Source: JAUIJL01 sp965366625 (lineage in GTDB: Bacteria; Acidobacteriota; Thermoanaerobaculia; Multivoradales; J023). From it: a stretch of 64,000 nt of DNA. The position numbers were made by a program, and so were the translations under genes. Below the pieces are notes generated by a model. That model worked only from the letters and a program-made list of their open reading frames with translations. It ran no database searches and was not told where the DNA came from. The stretch spans positions 1 through 64,000 of the forward strand of contig CBDUGP010000026.1 of NCBI GenBank assembly GCA_965366625.1, written 5' to 3'. The stretch's first letter is position 1, and every line of letters begins with the position of its first letter. Below, one piece after another: positions 1 to 8,762 of the stretch.

Positions 1-2
1 CC

Positions 3-68
3 GACGGTGCCGGCCCCGGCGACATCGTCGAATGCGGCATCGACGATCTGTCGATCTGCGAAAACTGA
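3..68 (+). CDS. C-terminal end of an unidentified gene cut by the window edge
   Basis: One open frame enters from the left edge and stops at TGA 66-68, giving 22 codons ending in CGIDDLSICEN. A stem-loop starts 8 bases after the stop, as expected at the 3' end of a real gene. The acidic, glycine-containing tail with two cysteines would suit a secreted protein, but there is too little sequence to name a family. Confidence 0.5.
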   Translation, partial: DGAGPGDIVECGIDDLSICEN

Positions 69-76
69 TTGGGCAA

Positions 77-105
77 CCTAGGGATCGATTGGGTCGATCC
101 CTAGG
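77..105. terminator. Perfect 12-bp stem-loop between convergent genes
   Basis: CCTAGGGATCGA (77-88) pairs exactly with 94-105 around a 5-base loop. It lies between the gene ending at 68 on the plus strand and the kinase ending at 101 on the minus strand. The kinase stop codon (101-103) is inside the right arm. A clear U-run is missing on either side, so termination is inferred from position and symmetry. Confidence 0.55.
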
Positions 106-1576
106 TCCGTTCCCTTCTGATCGTTTGACCCTCGGGAGGTCGCGACGGGTGAACCGTCGCGGCCGGTCCCGATCCCGAGGCCATCAAGGCACGGACGGCG
201 CCGCTGATCACGATTTGTCCGTGGTCGGCCCGGTCTGCCAGCTTCGAGGCCTGGTCTAATAATTCGTCGAGTTCGATGCCGTCACTGGGTCTTCGATGAC
301 GATGCACGATCGCCGGTCCGGCATGAACCACGGCGCACAGAAGCCGTTCCCTATTCGGATCCGTGGTTTCCCGCAACCAGCGAAGCCCCAGCTCCACGGC
401 TCTCAGGGCGTCGTCTTCGTGGGCGACCAAGGAGCCGAACGCCACCACCAGCCTGCGATTGGAAGCCCGAGCGAGCACGCCTCCGCTGCGCCGACACCAT
501 TCGGTAACCCGGCTCCTCAACCTGGGTAGCTCATCGACGGCGAAGGGCAGCTCCAATCCACGAATCTCACAGCTGAGGATGGTGATGTGTCGGGATTCAC
601 GACCCCGACCGAAGGGTGACGTCGGCTCCAGATCTTGGTCGGCCGCGAGCTGAGAGCCGCCGACGGTGGACATGGATCTAAGGTGGCCCCAAGGATCGCG
701 GAGGGTAGCGCTCGCGGAGCTTCCAACATCGGGTGGCGCACCCACGCCGGCGATCTCGGCCAGCTGTTCGGCGACAAATCGGGCGCTTGGTGGACGGTGT
801 TGCGGGTCTTTTTGTAGCAGGGAGTCGATCAATCGGCACAGGGGCGCGGGGGTCTCAGGGGCGTGTTGCTCCACGGGCACGGGTTGTCGGCCGCACACGT
901 TCTGCAGGGTGGCGAGAAGGGTCTCACCGGTGAACGGCGAGGTTCCGGATAAACACTCATAGAGTAGAACACCGAATGAGAAGAGATCGGATCGGGGATC
1001 GAGGGCCTCACCCCGGGCCTGCTCCGGCGACATGCTGCGCGGCGTACCGAGAATTTCGCCGTTGCTCGAAAGGGAGGCACAGGAATCCCCGGCCATGGTT
1101 TGGAAGTCTTTAGCTAAGCCGAAGTCGAGCAGCTTCACGCCGCCGTCTTTGACCAAGAGCACATTCTCCGCCTTGAGGTCCCGATGTAATATGCCGATGG
1201 AATGGGATGCCGCCAGTCCTTCGGCCACCGCCCGGGTCATGGCCACGACCGCTCGCCACGGCATGGGCTCTTGGCCCAGAGCTTCTCGAAGGGTTCTTCC
1301 CTCCACCAGCTCCATGACGATCCAATCGTCACCTTGGTGCTCGAGAAAGTCGTAAACCTGGACGATCGACGGATGGTTGAGTCGCGCCACGGTTTGGGCT
1401 TCGAACAGCAATCGGCGGCGTGCGACCTCCCCTTCGCTCTTGCTGCGTTGGATGCGCTTTAGCGCTACCGGGCGTCTCAGCAATTGGTGGAAGCCGCGGA
1501 ATACATCACCCATGCCCCCGCGTCCGAGCAGACCGCTGAGGCGATACGGGCCGATTTGGTTCGGGCAGTGGAGCAT
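101..1576 (-). CDS. Serine/threonine protein kinase with C-terminal cyclase-like domain
   Basis: This is a Hanks-type kinase of 491 residues. Visible motifs are the glycine-rich loop GRGGMG (about 19-23), the ATP-binding lysine in VALK (40), HRDLKAEN (131-138), DFG (151-153) and a GTPRSMSPEQ activation segment. Residues 328-460 resemble a class III nucleotidyl cyclase domain (ITILSCEIRGLE, VVAFGS, a DQASKLADRA segment). The usual metal-binding F-x-D-I is replaced by S-C-E-I, so the domain is probably a sensor or scaffold rather than a cyclase. No transmembrane helix is seen, so the protein should be cytoplasmic. The ATG at 1576 fits the kinase N-terminus; the ribosome-binding site is weak. 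It stands alone, with its stop codon inside a stem-loop. Confidence 0.93.
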   Translation of the reverse strand: MLHCPNQIGPYRLSGLLGRGGMGDVFRGFHQLLRRPVALKRIQRSKSEGEVARRRLLFEAQTVARLNHPSIVQVYDFLEHQGDDWIVMELVEGRTLREALGQEPMPWRAVVAMTRAVAEGLAASHSIGILHRDLKAENVLLVKDGGVKLLDFGLAKDFQTMAGDSCASLSSNGEILGTPRSMSPEQARGEALDPRSDLFSFGVLLYECLSGTSPFTGETLLATLQNVCGRQPVPVEQHAPETPAPLCRLIDSLLQKDPQHRPPSARFVAEQLAEIAGVGAPPDVGSSASATLRDPWGHLRSMSTVGGSQLAADQDLEPTSPFGRGRESRHITILSCEIRGLELPFAVDELPRLRSRVTEWCRRSGGVLARASNRRLVVAFGSLVAHEDDALRAVELGLRWLRETTDPNRERLLCAVVHAGPAIVHRHRRPSDGIELDELLDQASKLADRADHGQIVISGAVRALMASGSGPAATVHPSRPPEGQTIRRERT

Positions 1577-1790
1577 GGAATCTCATCCCAAAAAAATTCG
1601 AAATCAAGCCGACCGACCACATCGGCTCGACGTGCCGGCCCGCGATACCGCTTCGGCGTCCGAGCATCCCTTAGCCAGCACGAGGAGCCGCACGGTATCT
1701 GAGAACAACGCGAAATTTCGGGTTGAATCGGACCATCGAGGTTGGGAACCCGCCGCGAGTTCGGATCAAGATTCCATTTCTGGACGGGCC
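1577..1790. other. Intergenic stretch without recognised features
   Basis: Together with the repeat at 1791-1955 and the leader to 2056 this fills the 480 bp between divergent genes. Promoters for both should lie here, but I cannot pick out convincing -35/-10 boxes. No small ORF with a good ribosome-binding site was seen. Confidence 0.4.
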
Positions 1791-1955
1791 GAACTTAGCG
1801 GGTTACCCCCGCAAACCTCTGGGCCTAGGGGCGAGGCGAAGCCGAGCCGCTCTCAAGGAAGAGCGGGAGGGGGCAAGCCCGGGGCAAGCCCCTACCCTAA
1901 TTCAAGTTATTTATAATCACCGATTTGTGGAGATTCCGAAACGTCGAGTTAAGGA
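1791..1955. repeat. Dispersed intergenic repeat, copy A
   Basis: The copy starts GAACTTAGCGGGTTAC, has a middle GAGGCGAAGCCGAGCCGC and ends TTCCGAAACGTCGAGTTAA. The same blocks in the same order occur at 23234, 40928 and 63263. The start holds a small GCGGG/CCCGC hairpin. No transposase frame or terminal inverted repeats are seen. It lies between divergent genes. Confidence 0.8.
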
Positions 1956-2056
1956 GTTCTAGCCCATTCGTCGCACTGACGAGAGAATGACCACAAGGAT
2001 GGCGAACCCCCCCGGATCACGACCAAGAATCACCCCTTAAAGCAGAGGAACCCGAA

Positions 2057-2620
2057 ATGGCCAAAAGCCCCGAAGAAATGGCACAGAGCATGATCGACAA
2101 CATGCCGGAGAAAACCGGCAAAGACTTAGCTACCTGGTTGAAGATCGTGAAAGCGTCGGAATTGGATAAACACGGCAAGATTGTCAACCTGCTGAAGCAA
2201 GAGCATGGGGTGACCCACGGCTTTGCCAACCTGATCGCCCACCATGCGCTCAAGGCAGGCGTGTCCGACACCGGCGACGATCCGATCGCGGACCAATACA
2301 GTGGTCCCAAGGCCGGGCTCTTGCCCATCTACAAGGCTTTGTTGGGACACATCGAAAGCTTAGGCAACGACGTCGAACTCGCCCCCAAGAAGGGCTACGT
2401 CAGCCTGCGACGCAAGAAACAATTTGCTCTCATCCAGCCGTCCACCAAAACCCGTGTCGATGTCGGCATCCAGCTCAAGTCCGAGCAAACCACCGACCGC
2501 CTCGAACTGTCGAAGAGTTGGAATGCCATGGTCAGCCATCGGGTGCGAGTGACCGACGTCGCCCAGGTCGACAACGAGCTGATCGACTGGATTCGCGAGG
2601 CTTACGACAAGGCCGGCTGA
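2057..2620 (+). CDS. DUF4287/DUF5655 domain protein
   Basis: The protein has 187 residues. The first 65 or so (MAKSPEEMAQSMIDNMPEKTGK, then WLKIV and LKQEHGVTHGFANLI) match my memory of DUF4287. The second half, with a YKALLGHIESLG stretch, LRRKKQFALIQPSTKTRVDVGIQLK in two blocks, and a DNELIDWIREAYDKAG end, fits DUF5655. Both are soluble domains of unknown biochemical role that are often fused like this. AGAGGAA lies a suitable distance before the ATG. It converges with the transporter at 2647 with only 26 bases between stops. No partner gene hints at its function. Confidence 0.85.
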   Translation: MAKSPEEMAQSMIDNMPEKTGKDLATWLKIVKASELDKHGKIVNLLKQEHGVTHGFANLIAHHALKAGVSDTGDDPIADQYSGPKAGLLPIYKALLGHIESLGNDVELAPKKGYVSLRRKKQFALIQPSTKTRVDVGIQLKSEQTTDRLELSKSWNAMVSHRVRVTDVAQVDNELIDWIREAYDKAG

Positions 2621-2646
2621 GCCACGGGGGGTTGGCCGAGGTGATC

Positions 2647-3798
2647 TTATCTGCTCATGAGTTCGCCCAGGGGCCTGAGGCGCCGGCTGTTGTCGCAGAC
2701 GATCTTCAGTGAGAGTAGTAGGGGAATTGCCAATAAGGCCCCGGCGATACCCCACAGCCAGCCCCAAAAGAAGAGTGCCAGAAAAATGACCGTGGGACTG
2801 AGGGACAACCGGCGTCCGAGCAGCATGGGTGTGATCAAAGTGCCTTCGAGGGTGGTCAAAGCCAAGTAGATCAGAGGTAGAGCCACGGCGGTCAAAAGGT
2901 TGTCGAAGGTGATAAAAGAGGCGCCGCCGAGGATCAATGCGCCGGTCACGGCGCCGACGTACGGCACAAAGTTGAGCAGGGTCGCCATGGCGCCCCACAG
3001 CAACGGATTCGGCATTTCAAAAAAGTGGCAGGTCATCGCCACCGCGCCGCCGAGGGCGAGGTTGATGAGCGTGATGGTCAAGAGGTGAGCCGAGAGGTCT
3101 TTTTGCACTTGGCGAGCAATGGAATTGGCTCGTATTTTGTCGCGCGTGCGGGGCAAGAGCTGAATGAGCTTTTCCCACAGTCGGTCTCCGGTAGAGAGCA
3201 AAAAGTGGGTCAGGATCATCACCACTCCGAGACCGAACAACAGATTTTGGGTGCCGTCGAATAGGGATTGGTCGAGGGACGGTTCGCTGCTGACTTCGAG
3301 GGGTTTGTCGCCCTGCCCGCCGCCTTGCATTTGAGCCAGCTCGCCCACTTGGCGTGCAGCCTGGCTCACTTCTTCGACGGGTTTCATCAACCGCTTCACT
3401 TTGACTCGAATCTGGTGCAAGCTGCGGGGTGAGCTGTCGATCCATTTTTTGGCCGGCCCGAGGGTTTGCTGTAATCCTAAACCCAAGAAGCCGAGGAAGA
3501 CGATCAACAATAAAGCCGAGGCCGACGATCTGGGAATGCCGATGGATTGCAGGCTTCGGACGACCGGGTCGAGCAGAAATCCTAATAAGGCCGAGATGAC
3601 GATCGGCAGAAAGAGGCTCTTGGCGCTGTAAAGGGTGAAAAAGAAGGCGATCAAGAAAAGGCCCGTTAACGAAATCGTTTTGAGGTCCAGAGCGACGCTC
3701 GGCACGGGCGGAGTCGCAGAGGAGCTGGGTTCGTCGGGGCTCGCCTCGAGATCTTGCTTCGGGGGCGGGACTGAACTCTCGTCCTGGTAATTCGGCAT
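2647..3798 (-). CDS. AI-2E family transporter (PerM/UPF0118-like)
   Basis: This is a 383-residue membrane protein with about eight hydrophobic segments. The N-terminal tail is soluble and rich in Pro and Ser (about 40 residues). A pair of helices follows, then a soluble stretch with a KVKRLMKPVEEVSQAAR helix (about 140-185), and then the conserved back half with NFVPYVGAVTGALILG and an LEGTLITPMLLGRRLSLSP block. These are hallmarks of the UPF0118/AI-2E exporter family, whose members move small signals or ions; the substrate here cannot be told. The ATG at 3798 gives the usual length with an ordinary tail. It stands alone and converges with the DUF4287 gene. Confidence 0.92.
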   Translation of the reverse strand: MPNYQDESSVPPPKQDLEASPDEPSSSATPPVPSVALDLKTISLTGLFLIAFFFTLYSAKSLFLPIVISALLGFLLDPVVRSLQSIGIPRSSASALLLIVFLGFLGLGLQQTLGPAKKWIDSSPRSLHQIRVKVKRLMKPVEEVSQAARQVGELAQMQGGGQGDKPLEVSSEPSLDQSLFDGTQNLLFGLGVVMILTHFLLSTGDRLWEKLIQLLPRTRDKIRANSIARQVQKDLSAHLLTITLINLALGGAVAMTCHFFEMPNPLLWGAMATLLNFVPYVGAVTGALILGGASFITFDNLLTAVALPLIYLALTTLEGTLITPMLLGRRLSLSPTVIFLALFFWGWLWGIAGALLAIPLLLSLKIVCDNSRRLRPLGELMSR

Positions 3799-4037
3799 GA
3801 GCCTTGTTCCGTTCGAAAGGTCGGAAATTTGAACGATTCCCCCTGGGCTCGATCGGCCTTCGGTGGGGGCGTCGTCGAACTTAGTTTAAACCAGGAAGCT
3901 GTCTCACCGAACGTCCCGGCTTGCCGAGTGCCTGCGTCACAAATGTTGGGGCACAAGTTTTACCCTTCTAGGTCATGGCAATACCGGCCGGACGTCGGCT
4001 CCTTCCACAGAGGTCTGACCGAGGGCTGATTCGTAAA
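3799..4037. other. Intergenic stretch upstream of the transporter
   Basis: The transporter promoter should lie in this region. I see no recognisable motif, RNA gene or small ORF with a good start signal. Confidence 0.35.
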
Positions 4038-4071
4038 AACGCCCCCGAAGCCACGTGGCCTCGGGGGCGTT
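4038..4071 (-). terminator. Rho-independent terminator of the secreted lipase-like gene
   Basis: AACGCCCCCGA (38-48 of this block) pairs with TCGGGGGCGTT around a second inner palindrome, GCCACGTGGC. Read on the minus strand it is followed by TTTTT (complement of 4035-4039). It lies just downstream of the stop at 4110. Confidence 0.85.
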
Positions 4072-4109
4072 ATCGCGCGTTCCCCGACAGGTCCTCTGGG
4101 TCCCGTAGG

Positions 4110-6617
4110 CTAGTTGCTCTGCTTGCTCGGCTCGGAGTCGTCTTGGGCCCCCGACAAGATCAAACAGGTGTCGTCATCGGTGGCGCCGGAGGTGTCGGTC
4201 ACGGTCACGCCGATCAGGTACCCGCCCGGGGCAGTGGGCGGGAAGTAGGAGGTGCTGGAGGTCGGTGGGAAGGTGGTTCCGTTCAACGACCAAGTATAGC
4301 TGGAGATGGGGAAACCCGAGGGGCCCGGGGTGCTGCCGGAGGCGTCGGCCCAGAAGACCAAGCTGCCGTTTTGCCAGAAGCTGCGCACGCGACAATCCGC
4401 GAACGGTGCCACCGGTGGCGGCGGGGTTGGGCGCCCTCGTTCGTCCATGATGTCGTTGCGGGCGGCATTGTCCTTCTGGTCGACATGGTTCATGCCACCG
4501 ACGTGACATTCGCTGTCGGTAATGCCCATGTTGTGGCCGTTGGAGAGGCTGCCTTGCCAATCGGCGACCACCCCATCATCGGCTCCGGGGATGACGAACG
4601 AGGCGAGGTTGCAGCGCCAGCGCCAGAATTGGAGCCGTTGCCAGAAGTTGCTCGGTCGACGATGGCGGGTGCGGTAGTAGTAGACGTCTTGCTTGGCCCA
4701 GCTGGGCACGGTCGCACGCCAAGCGGCGCTGCCGAGGGTTCCCAGGCTGATTTGCGGGCCGCAGAAACCGAAGATCTCGGAGATCAGCCAACCCAGTGGG
4801 CCGGTGGCCAAGTAGTAATCCATCAGCGTGCTGCCCCAATACGGGGTGCCCATGGATTGGATCCGACGCGGGGCCGTGGAGTTGTCCAACAGGCTGGTGT
4901 AGAAGGCGCGCAAATGGGTGGCTGCCGCGCCCCCTTGGCTGTGGGCGACGACGCTGAAAGCGTCGGTAAAGTTGGCGGCTCCTTGATCCCGAATTCGGCG
5001 CGCGAAGTTGTCGTGGGAACGACTTTGGCCGGCGTCGTTGAAAACCGCCGTGCCGCCGATTCGTCCGTTAACGAAGTCGCCGGTGGGCCAAGCCGGGTTG
5101 GAGCACCAGCCATGGACGAGCAGAATTCCAGTGGGATCCACACCCCGATCGGTGGTGTCGACCGCGCTATCCGGCGCGGGAATGGTGACGTCGCCGGCGC
5201 CCATTCTCATGGAATCGTCCGGCGCAATGCGCGCGGCGTCCGAGTAGGCCGCCGCTGGAAGATCGGGTGCTTCAAAGTTCAGCTTACCCTGATAATCGAG
5301 CGGCATGAAGGTGTGGGGATCTTGGATACGCACGTGTCGCAGGGAGTATTGCGAGCCCAGGGTACCGGCGAGACCGGCGAGGGCCAACCAACGGCCGTCG
5401 AGCATCAGCGGCAAGGTGAGGTTGCCGTTGGCGTCCGGCTCGGGATAGGTCATGCCGCCGATCCAGGCGACGGCTTTTTCGAGATCGGAGCTCCAGACCT
5501 CGGCATAGGCGTAGAAGTGAGTGTCCCGCTCAGCGAGGGCGTCGATACCCAATTGGACCTTCAGCCGGCGAGAATCCACCACCTCGGTCCGAACCCGCCC
5601 GTTCAAGACATGGGTTTTGGCCGCCACCGGCAAGAAGTAGTAAGCAGTACGCTCGATGGGGCCCACGCCCGGAACCTCACCTTCGACGTCCAAGCGGACG
5701 GAATAGTCGCCGGCGGTCAGGCTCGGCAGGTGCATTAGGGTACGGCCTTGGCTGTCGACCGTCAGGGAGGCGGCGCGCTCTGAATCAAAGCGCTCTTGAT
5801 GCACGACTTGCAGGCTCTCCGTGTCGACCACCCGCACCTGCAGCTGGCTGACTCGAAGCCGGCGAGAGGCCGTGGTCCGGCTGGCATCTCGGCGGCTGGA
5901 AACTTGGCGGAAGGAAACGCTGAGTTCGGGGGCGACCCCGTCGACGAGCAGCAACTGGGGCATGTCGCCGTCGGGAATTTCGCAAAGGGTGGGGCGTTTG
6001 ACGCCCGGGGCCGGCAAGCGAGCGGGGTCACAGGGGTCCGGCAGGCCGACCTCCACCACGTTGTCGTCGAAGGCGATGATCGAATCCACTTCGGTGACAC
6101 CAGCGGCGTCGAAGGGGAAGGAGCCCGGGTCTTGGATCGCGCATTGCCAAGATCCGCCGGTCACCTCACCGCCCGAAATGGAGAAAGCCACGGAGCCGCC
6201 GCCGGATTGGGAGAAGGGTTCCATTATCAAATTGGCTTCGGACGAGCCACACGGGCCCGATTGGCAGGTGATGGTGGAGCCGTTGAAATAGAAGCGAGCC
6301 CCGTTGGGCGCCGTCAGCGTGGCCGGGCTGAAGTACGGATAGTTGGAGGTGACTTGGACCAGGGTGAATCCGACACCCGGACTGGTGCTGAAATTTGAGT
6401 AGGCGGTGGAGGCAGCCTGTCCTGCGGCGGGTGAGGACGCACGGTCGAGAACCAGGAAGTTGGAGGGGACCAAGGTCTCCTCCGTGGACGGTAGTCGGAA
6501 ATCGTCAAATTCCGCGGGCGGGCCGGCCAGGGATTTGACGCCCACGACTCCGGCCATGGCCGGCAGCGCCATCAGGGACGCAAAGAGGACTGCAAAAAAA
6601 CTCAAACGGCATTTCAT
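4110..6617 (-). CDS. Secreted alpha/beta-hydrolase (lipase/esterase-like) with C-terminal PKD-like domain
   Basis: The product has 835 residues with a signal peptide (about 1-22, ending AMAG). The first 450 residues look like beta-rich modules. The hydrolase part begins near 480 with ILLVHGWCSNP (oxyanion region), and the nucleophile elbow AHSQGG supplies the G-x-S-x-G-like serine. VPGADDGVV and the later His-containing NHVDQKDN stretch could provide the acid and base. The last 90 residues (WSLNGTTFPP, VTVTDTSGATDDD) resemble a PKD fold. It is probably an exported lipase or esterase, substrate unknown. The start is well supported: GAAAGGATCC precedes the ATG at 6617. A strong terminator follows. 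Confidence 0.8.
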   Translation of the reverse strand: MKCRLSFFAVLFASLMALPAMAGVVGVKSLAGPPAEFDDFRLPSTEETLVPSNFLVLDRASSPAAGQAASTAYSNFSTSPGVGFTLVQVTSNYPYFSPATLTAPNGARFYFNGSTITCQSGPCGSSEANLIMEPFSQSGGGSVAFSISGGEVTGGSWQCAIQDPGSFPFDAAGVTEVDSIIAFDDNVVEVGLPDPCDPARLPAPGVKRPTLCEIPDGDMPQLLLVDGVAPELSVSFRQVSSRRDASRTTASRRLRVSQLQVRVVDTESLQVVHQERFDSERAASLTVDSQGRTLMHLPSLTAGDYSVRLDVEGEVPGVGPIERTAYYFLPVAAKTHVLNGRVRTEVVDSRRLKVQLGIDALAERDTHFYAYAEVWSSDLEKAVAWIGGMTYPEPDANGNLTLPLMLDGRWLALAGLAGTLGSQYSLRHVRIQDPHTFMPLDYQGKLNFEAPDLPAAAYSDAARIAPDDSMRMGAGDVTIPAPDSAVDTTDRGVDPTGILLVHGWCSNPAWPTGDFVNGRIGGTAVFNDAGQSRSHDNFARRIRDQGAANFTDAFSVVAHSQGGAAATHLRAFYTSLLDNSTAPRRIQSMGTPYWGSTLMDYYLATGPLGWLISEIFGFCGPQISLGTLGSAAWRATVPSWAKQDVYYYRTRHRRPSNFWQRLQFWRWRCNLASFVIPGADDGVVADWQGSLSNGHNMGITDSECHVGGMNHVDQKDNAARNDIMDERGRPTPPPPVAPFADCRVRSFWQNGSLVFWADASGSTPGPSGFPISSYTWSLNGTTFPPTSSTSYFPPTAPGGYLIGVTVTDTSGATDDDTCLILSGAQDDSEPSKQSN

Positions 6618-6938
6618 ATTGGGATCCTTTCATCAAGATCTGTCAGATCTAAAGGGGACGGACAAGAACGGATAGGGTGCCGGGCACGGCGTCGTAATCC
6701 AGTGGGGTGACCTGATTAGAGGACGGTGCCCAAACCACGGGCAGACCACGGGGGCCGCTCGACGCCGCGAGTTATATCGTCGTTGTCTGCGCCGTGACAG
6801 ATCTTGGTGAATGCGGATCGGATAGGTGAGATTTAAAGAACAAGGTAGAGATTTTTAGGCACTGCACTCTGGGAAAGGAACCCAGAGCTTCGGATTCATT
6901 GGGAACTTGTCGTCTAGCTGAGCGCTAGTGGCTGATCG
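6618..6938. other. Intergenic stretch, nothing recognised
   Basis: These 321 bp lie between the start of the lipase-like gene and the end of the CRTAC1-like gene, both on the minus strand. A promoter for the lipase-like gene is expected. No repeat copy, hairpin terminator or small gene was found. Confidence 0.35.
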
Positions 6939-8762
6939 CTAGGGGCTGAGAATACGGTGTCGGCGATCTACTTCCAGCGGACCGTGCCGACTCGGCTCGG
7001 CGCCGATCCAAAAGATCTCGACGGTGACCGGGCCATCGTCGGTGCCCAGGCCGAAGATCAGCTCGGGGGCATGCTGGGACGCGAAGGAGGCGTCGGCCCC
7101 CCACCAACGGATTTGTCGCCGGCCGTTGGCTGAAACCTCGACTCGGGCGCCGTGGTAGCGCGCCGGATCGCCGGCCAACTCCAGGGTCAGCCCATGGTGG
7201 CCCGTGTCCTGGTCGTTGCGCAGAATCAGTGGACGGCCACGGTTGATGGACAAAGCCAAGTCTGGATCGCCGTCGCGATCGAGATCTCCGACCGCCAAAC
7301 CCCGGGCCACGTGGCTGCCGGCCAGGGCCGGTCCCGCCCCGGGTGCCAAGTCGTAAAAGCGCTGCCCGTCATTCCAGAGTAGGAACGGCGCTTGGGCGAT
7401 CAGAGTCTTGGGGTCCCCTTCTTCCAAGGTGCTGCCGTTGGCGACCGCCAGGTCCAGCCGGCCGTCGAGATCGATATCCAAGAAGCCGCAACCCCAACCG
7501 ACCCGATCCGTGGAGATCTCGCCCAAACGCCAGTCCCGGACTCGATCTCGGTACTCCAGGCGCGGCTCGGCGACCGCCAAGTAGAGGGCGTTTTCTTGGG
7601 CGATCCAATGGCTGATGAACAAATCGGGCAGGCCGTCCTGCCGCCCCTCGGAGTCGGGAAGGGGTAAGTCGAGATCCGCCACCGCGATGCCCATGGAGCC
7701 GCGCGGATCCGCGGTGCCCGTGCGCGCGCTCCAGTCTTCGAAAATAGGGCCGTCTGCGAGTCCCCCGTCTGCGAGTCCCCCGTCTGCGAGTCCCAGGTTG
7801 CGGAAAAGGGCGTTGGGGCTAACATCGTTGGTGACGTAGAGATCGAGCCATCCGTCTCGATCGAGATCCACGGCGGTCACCCCTAGGCCCCGTCCACCCC
7901 GGTCCGAAACGCCCGCCGAAAGGGCCAACTCCTCAAAGCTTCGGTCGGATCTTTGGCGGTAGAGGCGATTGGGCACGGGATCAAAGGCGTTGGGGTTGAG
8001 GGTGAACGGCACCGCTTGCCATTCGGGATCTTCGGAGGCGGGGTCCTCTGAGGCAAAGGCCGCGGCGCCCTCCGGTTCGAATTCGAGGTAATTGACCACG
8101 TAGAGATCGAGCAGACCGTCGCGATCGAAATCACCCCAGGCCGAACCCACGGACCACGAGTCGTCGTTGACCCCGAACTCGGCGCCGACCTCCTCGAAGG
8201 TGCCGTCGCCTCGATTGCGGAAGAGGCGGTTGGGCCCGAATTGGGTCACGTATAGGTCGGGATCCCCATCGGCGTCGAAATCCGCCACCGTAGCACCCAT
8301 GGCAAATCCGTGAGGGTCGTCCAGACCGGCTGCTACAGCGCTTTCCGTCCACTGGTCACCGTCGTTTCGGTAGTAGAAGTTGGCGCCGTCATCGCTACGG
8401 TCGGTGGCGAAATTAGGTAGGAAGAGGTCCCAATCGCCATCGGAGTCGAAGTCCGCCAGCACGATGCCCGAGCCAGTGTCCTCGGGTAGCAGCCGACCCC
8501 GAGGACCGGCTCCGTGTTGCCCCGTGATGCCGAGAGTCGGGCCGATGTCGGTGAAGGTCAAAGTCGGTGCGTGGTCCGGGATTTCGTGGTCGAATTTTCG
8601 AGTGACCCCGGCCTGTGGATCTGCCAGATCCGTGTTTTGGCGGCGTTCCCACCAAATGCCGCCGGCGGCCAGCACGGCGGTGCCGAGCAGGGTGCCCAAA
8701 CAAGCCCAAATCAATCTTTGGCGACGCCGATTGCCCCTTTTTTTGCGCCGGGGCTCAACCAC
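6939..8762 (-). CDS. CRTAC1-like FG-GAP/VCBS repeat protein with ASPIC/UnbV end
   Basis: This protein of 607 residues has an N-terminal membrane anchor (about 17-38). At least six FG-GAP/VCBS calcium-binding repeats follow, recognised by blocks such as LADFDSDGDWDLF, VADFDADGDPDLYV, GDFDRDGLLDLYV, VDLDRDGWLDLYV and VGDLDRDGDPDLAL. The end, with ARVEVSANGRRQIRWW and the FGLG...VEIFWIG stretch, matches the ASPIC/UnbV domain. The fold should be a seven-bladed extracytoplasmic propeller; no catalytic role is known to me. It starts at a GTG overlapping the multiheme gene by 8 bp, with GAGGAG upstream, so the two are cotranscribed and probably coupled. Three 15-bp tandem repeats lie in frame at 7751-7795. 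Confidence 0.9.
   Translation of the reverse strand: MVEPRRKKRGNRRRQRLIWACLGTLLGTAVLAAGGIWWERRQNTDLADPQAGVTRKFDHEIPDHAPTLTFTDIGPTLGITGQHGAGPRGRLLPEDTGSGIVLADFDSDGDWDLFLPNFATDRSDDGANFYYRNDGDQWTESAVAAGLDDPHGFAMGATVADFDADGDPDLYVTQFGPNRLFRNRGDGTFEEVGAEFGVNDDSWSVGSAWGDFDRDGLLDLYVVNYLEFEPEGAAAFASEDPASEDPEWQAVPFTLNPNAFDPVPNRLYRQRSDRSFEELALSAGVSDRGGRGLGVTAVDLDRDGWLDLYVTNDVSPNALFRNLGLADGGLADGGLADGPIFEDWSARTGTADPRGSMGIAVADLDLPLPDSEGRQDGLPDLFISHWIAQENALYLAVAEPRLEYRDRVRDWRLGEISTDRVGWGCGFLDIDLDGRLDLAVANGSTLEEGDPKTLIAQAPFLLWNDGQRFYDLAPGAGPALAGSHVARGLAVGDLDRDGDPDLALSINRGRPLILRNDQDTGHHGLTLELAGDPARYHGARVEVSANGRRQIRWWGADASFASQHAPELIFGLGTDDGPVTVEIFWIGAEPSRHGPLEVDRRHRILSP
7751..7795. repeat. 3 x 15-bp tandem repeat inside the CRTAC1-like gene
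   Basis: The unit CGTCTGCGAGTCCCC occurs three times in a row. In the protein it gives GLADGGLADGGLADG in a loop before a beta blade. The period is a multiple of three, so the frame is kept. Confidence 0.95.

Noticed and set aside
3975..5738. Long plus-strand open frame opposite the lipase-like gene
   Set aside because: It lies antisense to a gene with signal peptide, GxSxG motif and ribosome-binding site; its composition is that of a high-GC shadow frame.
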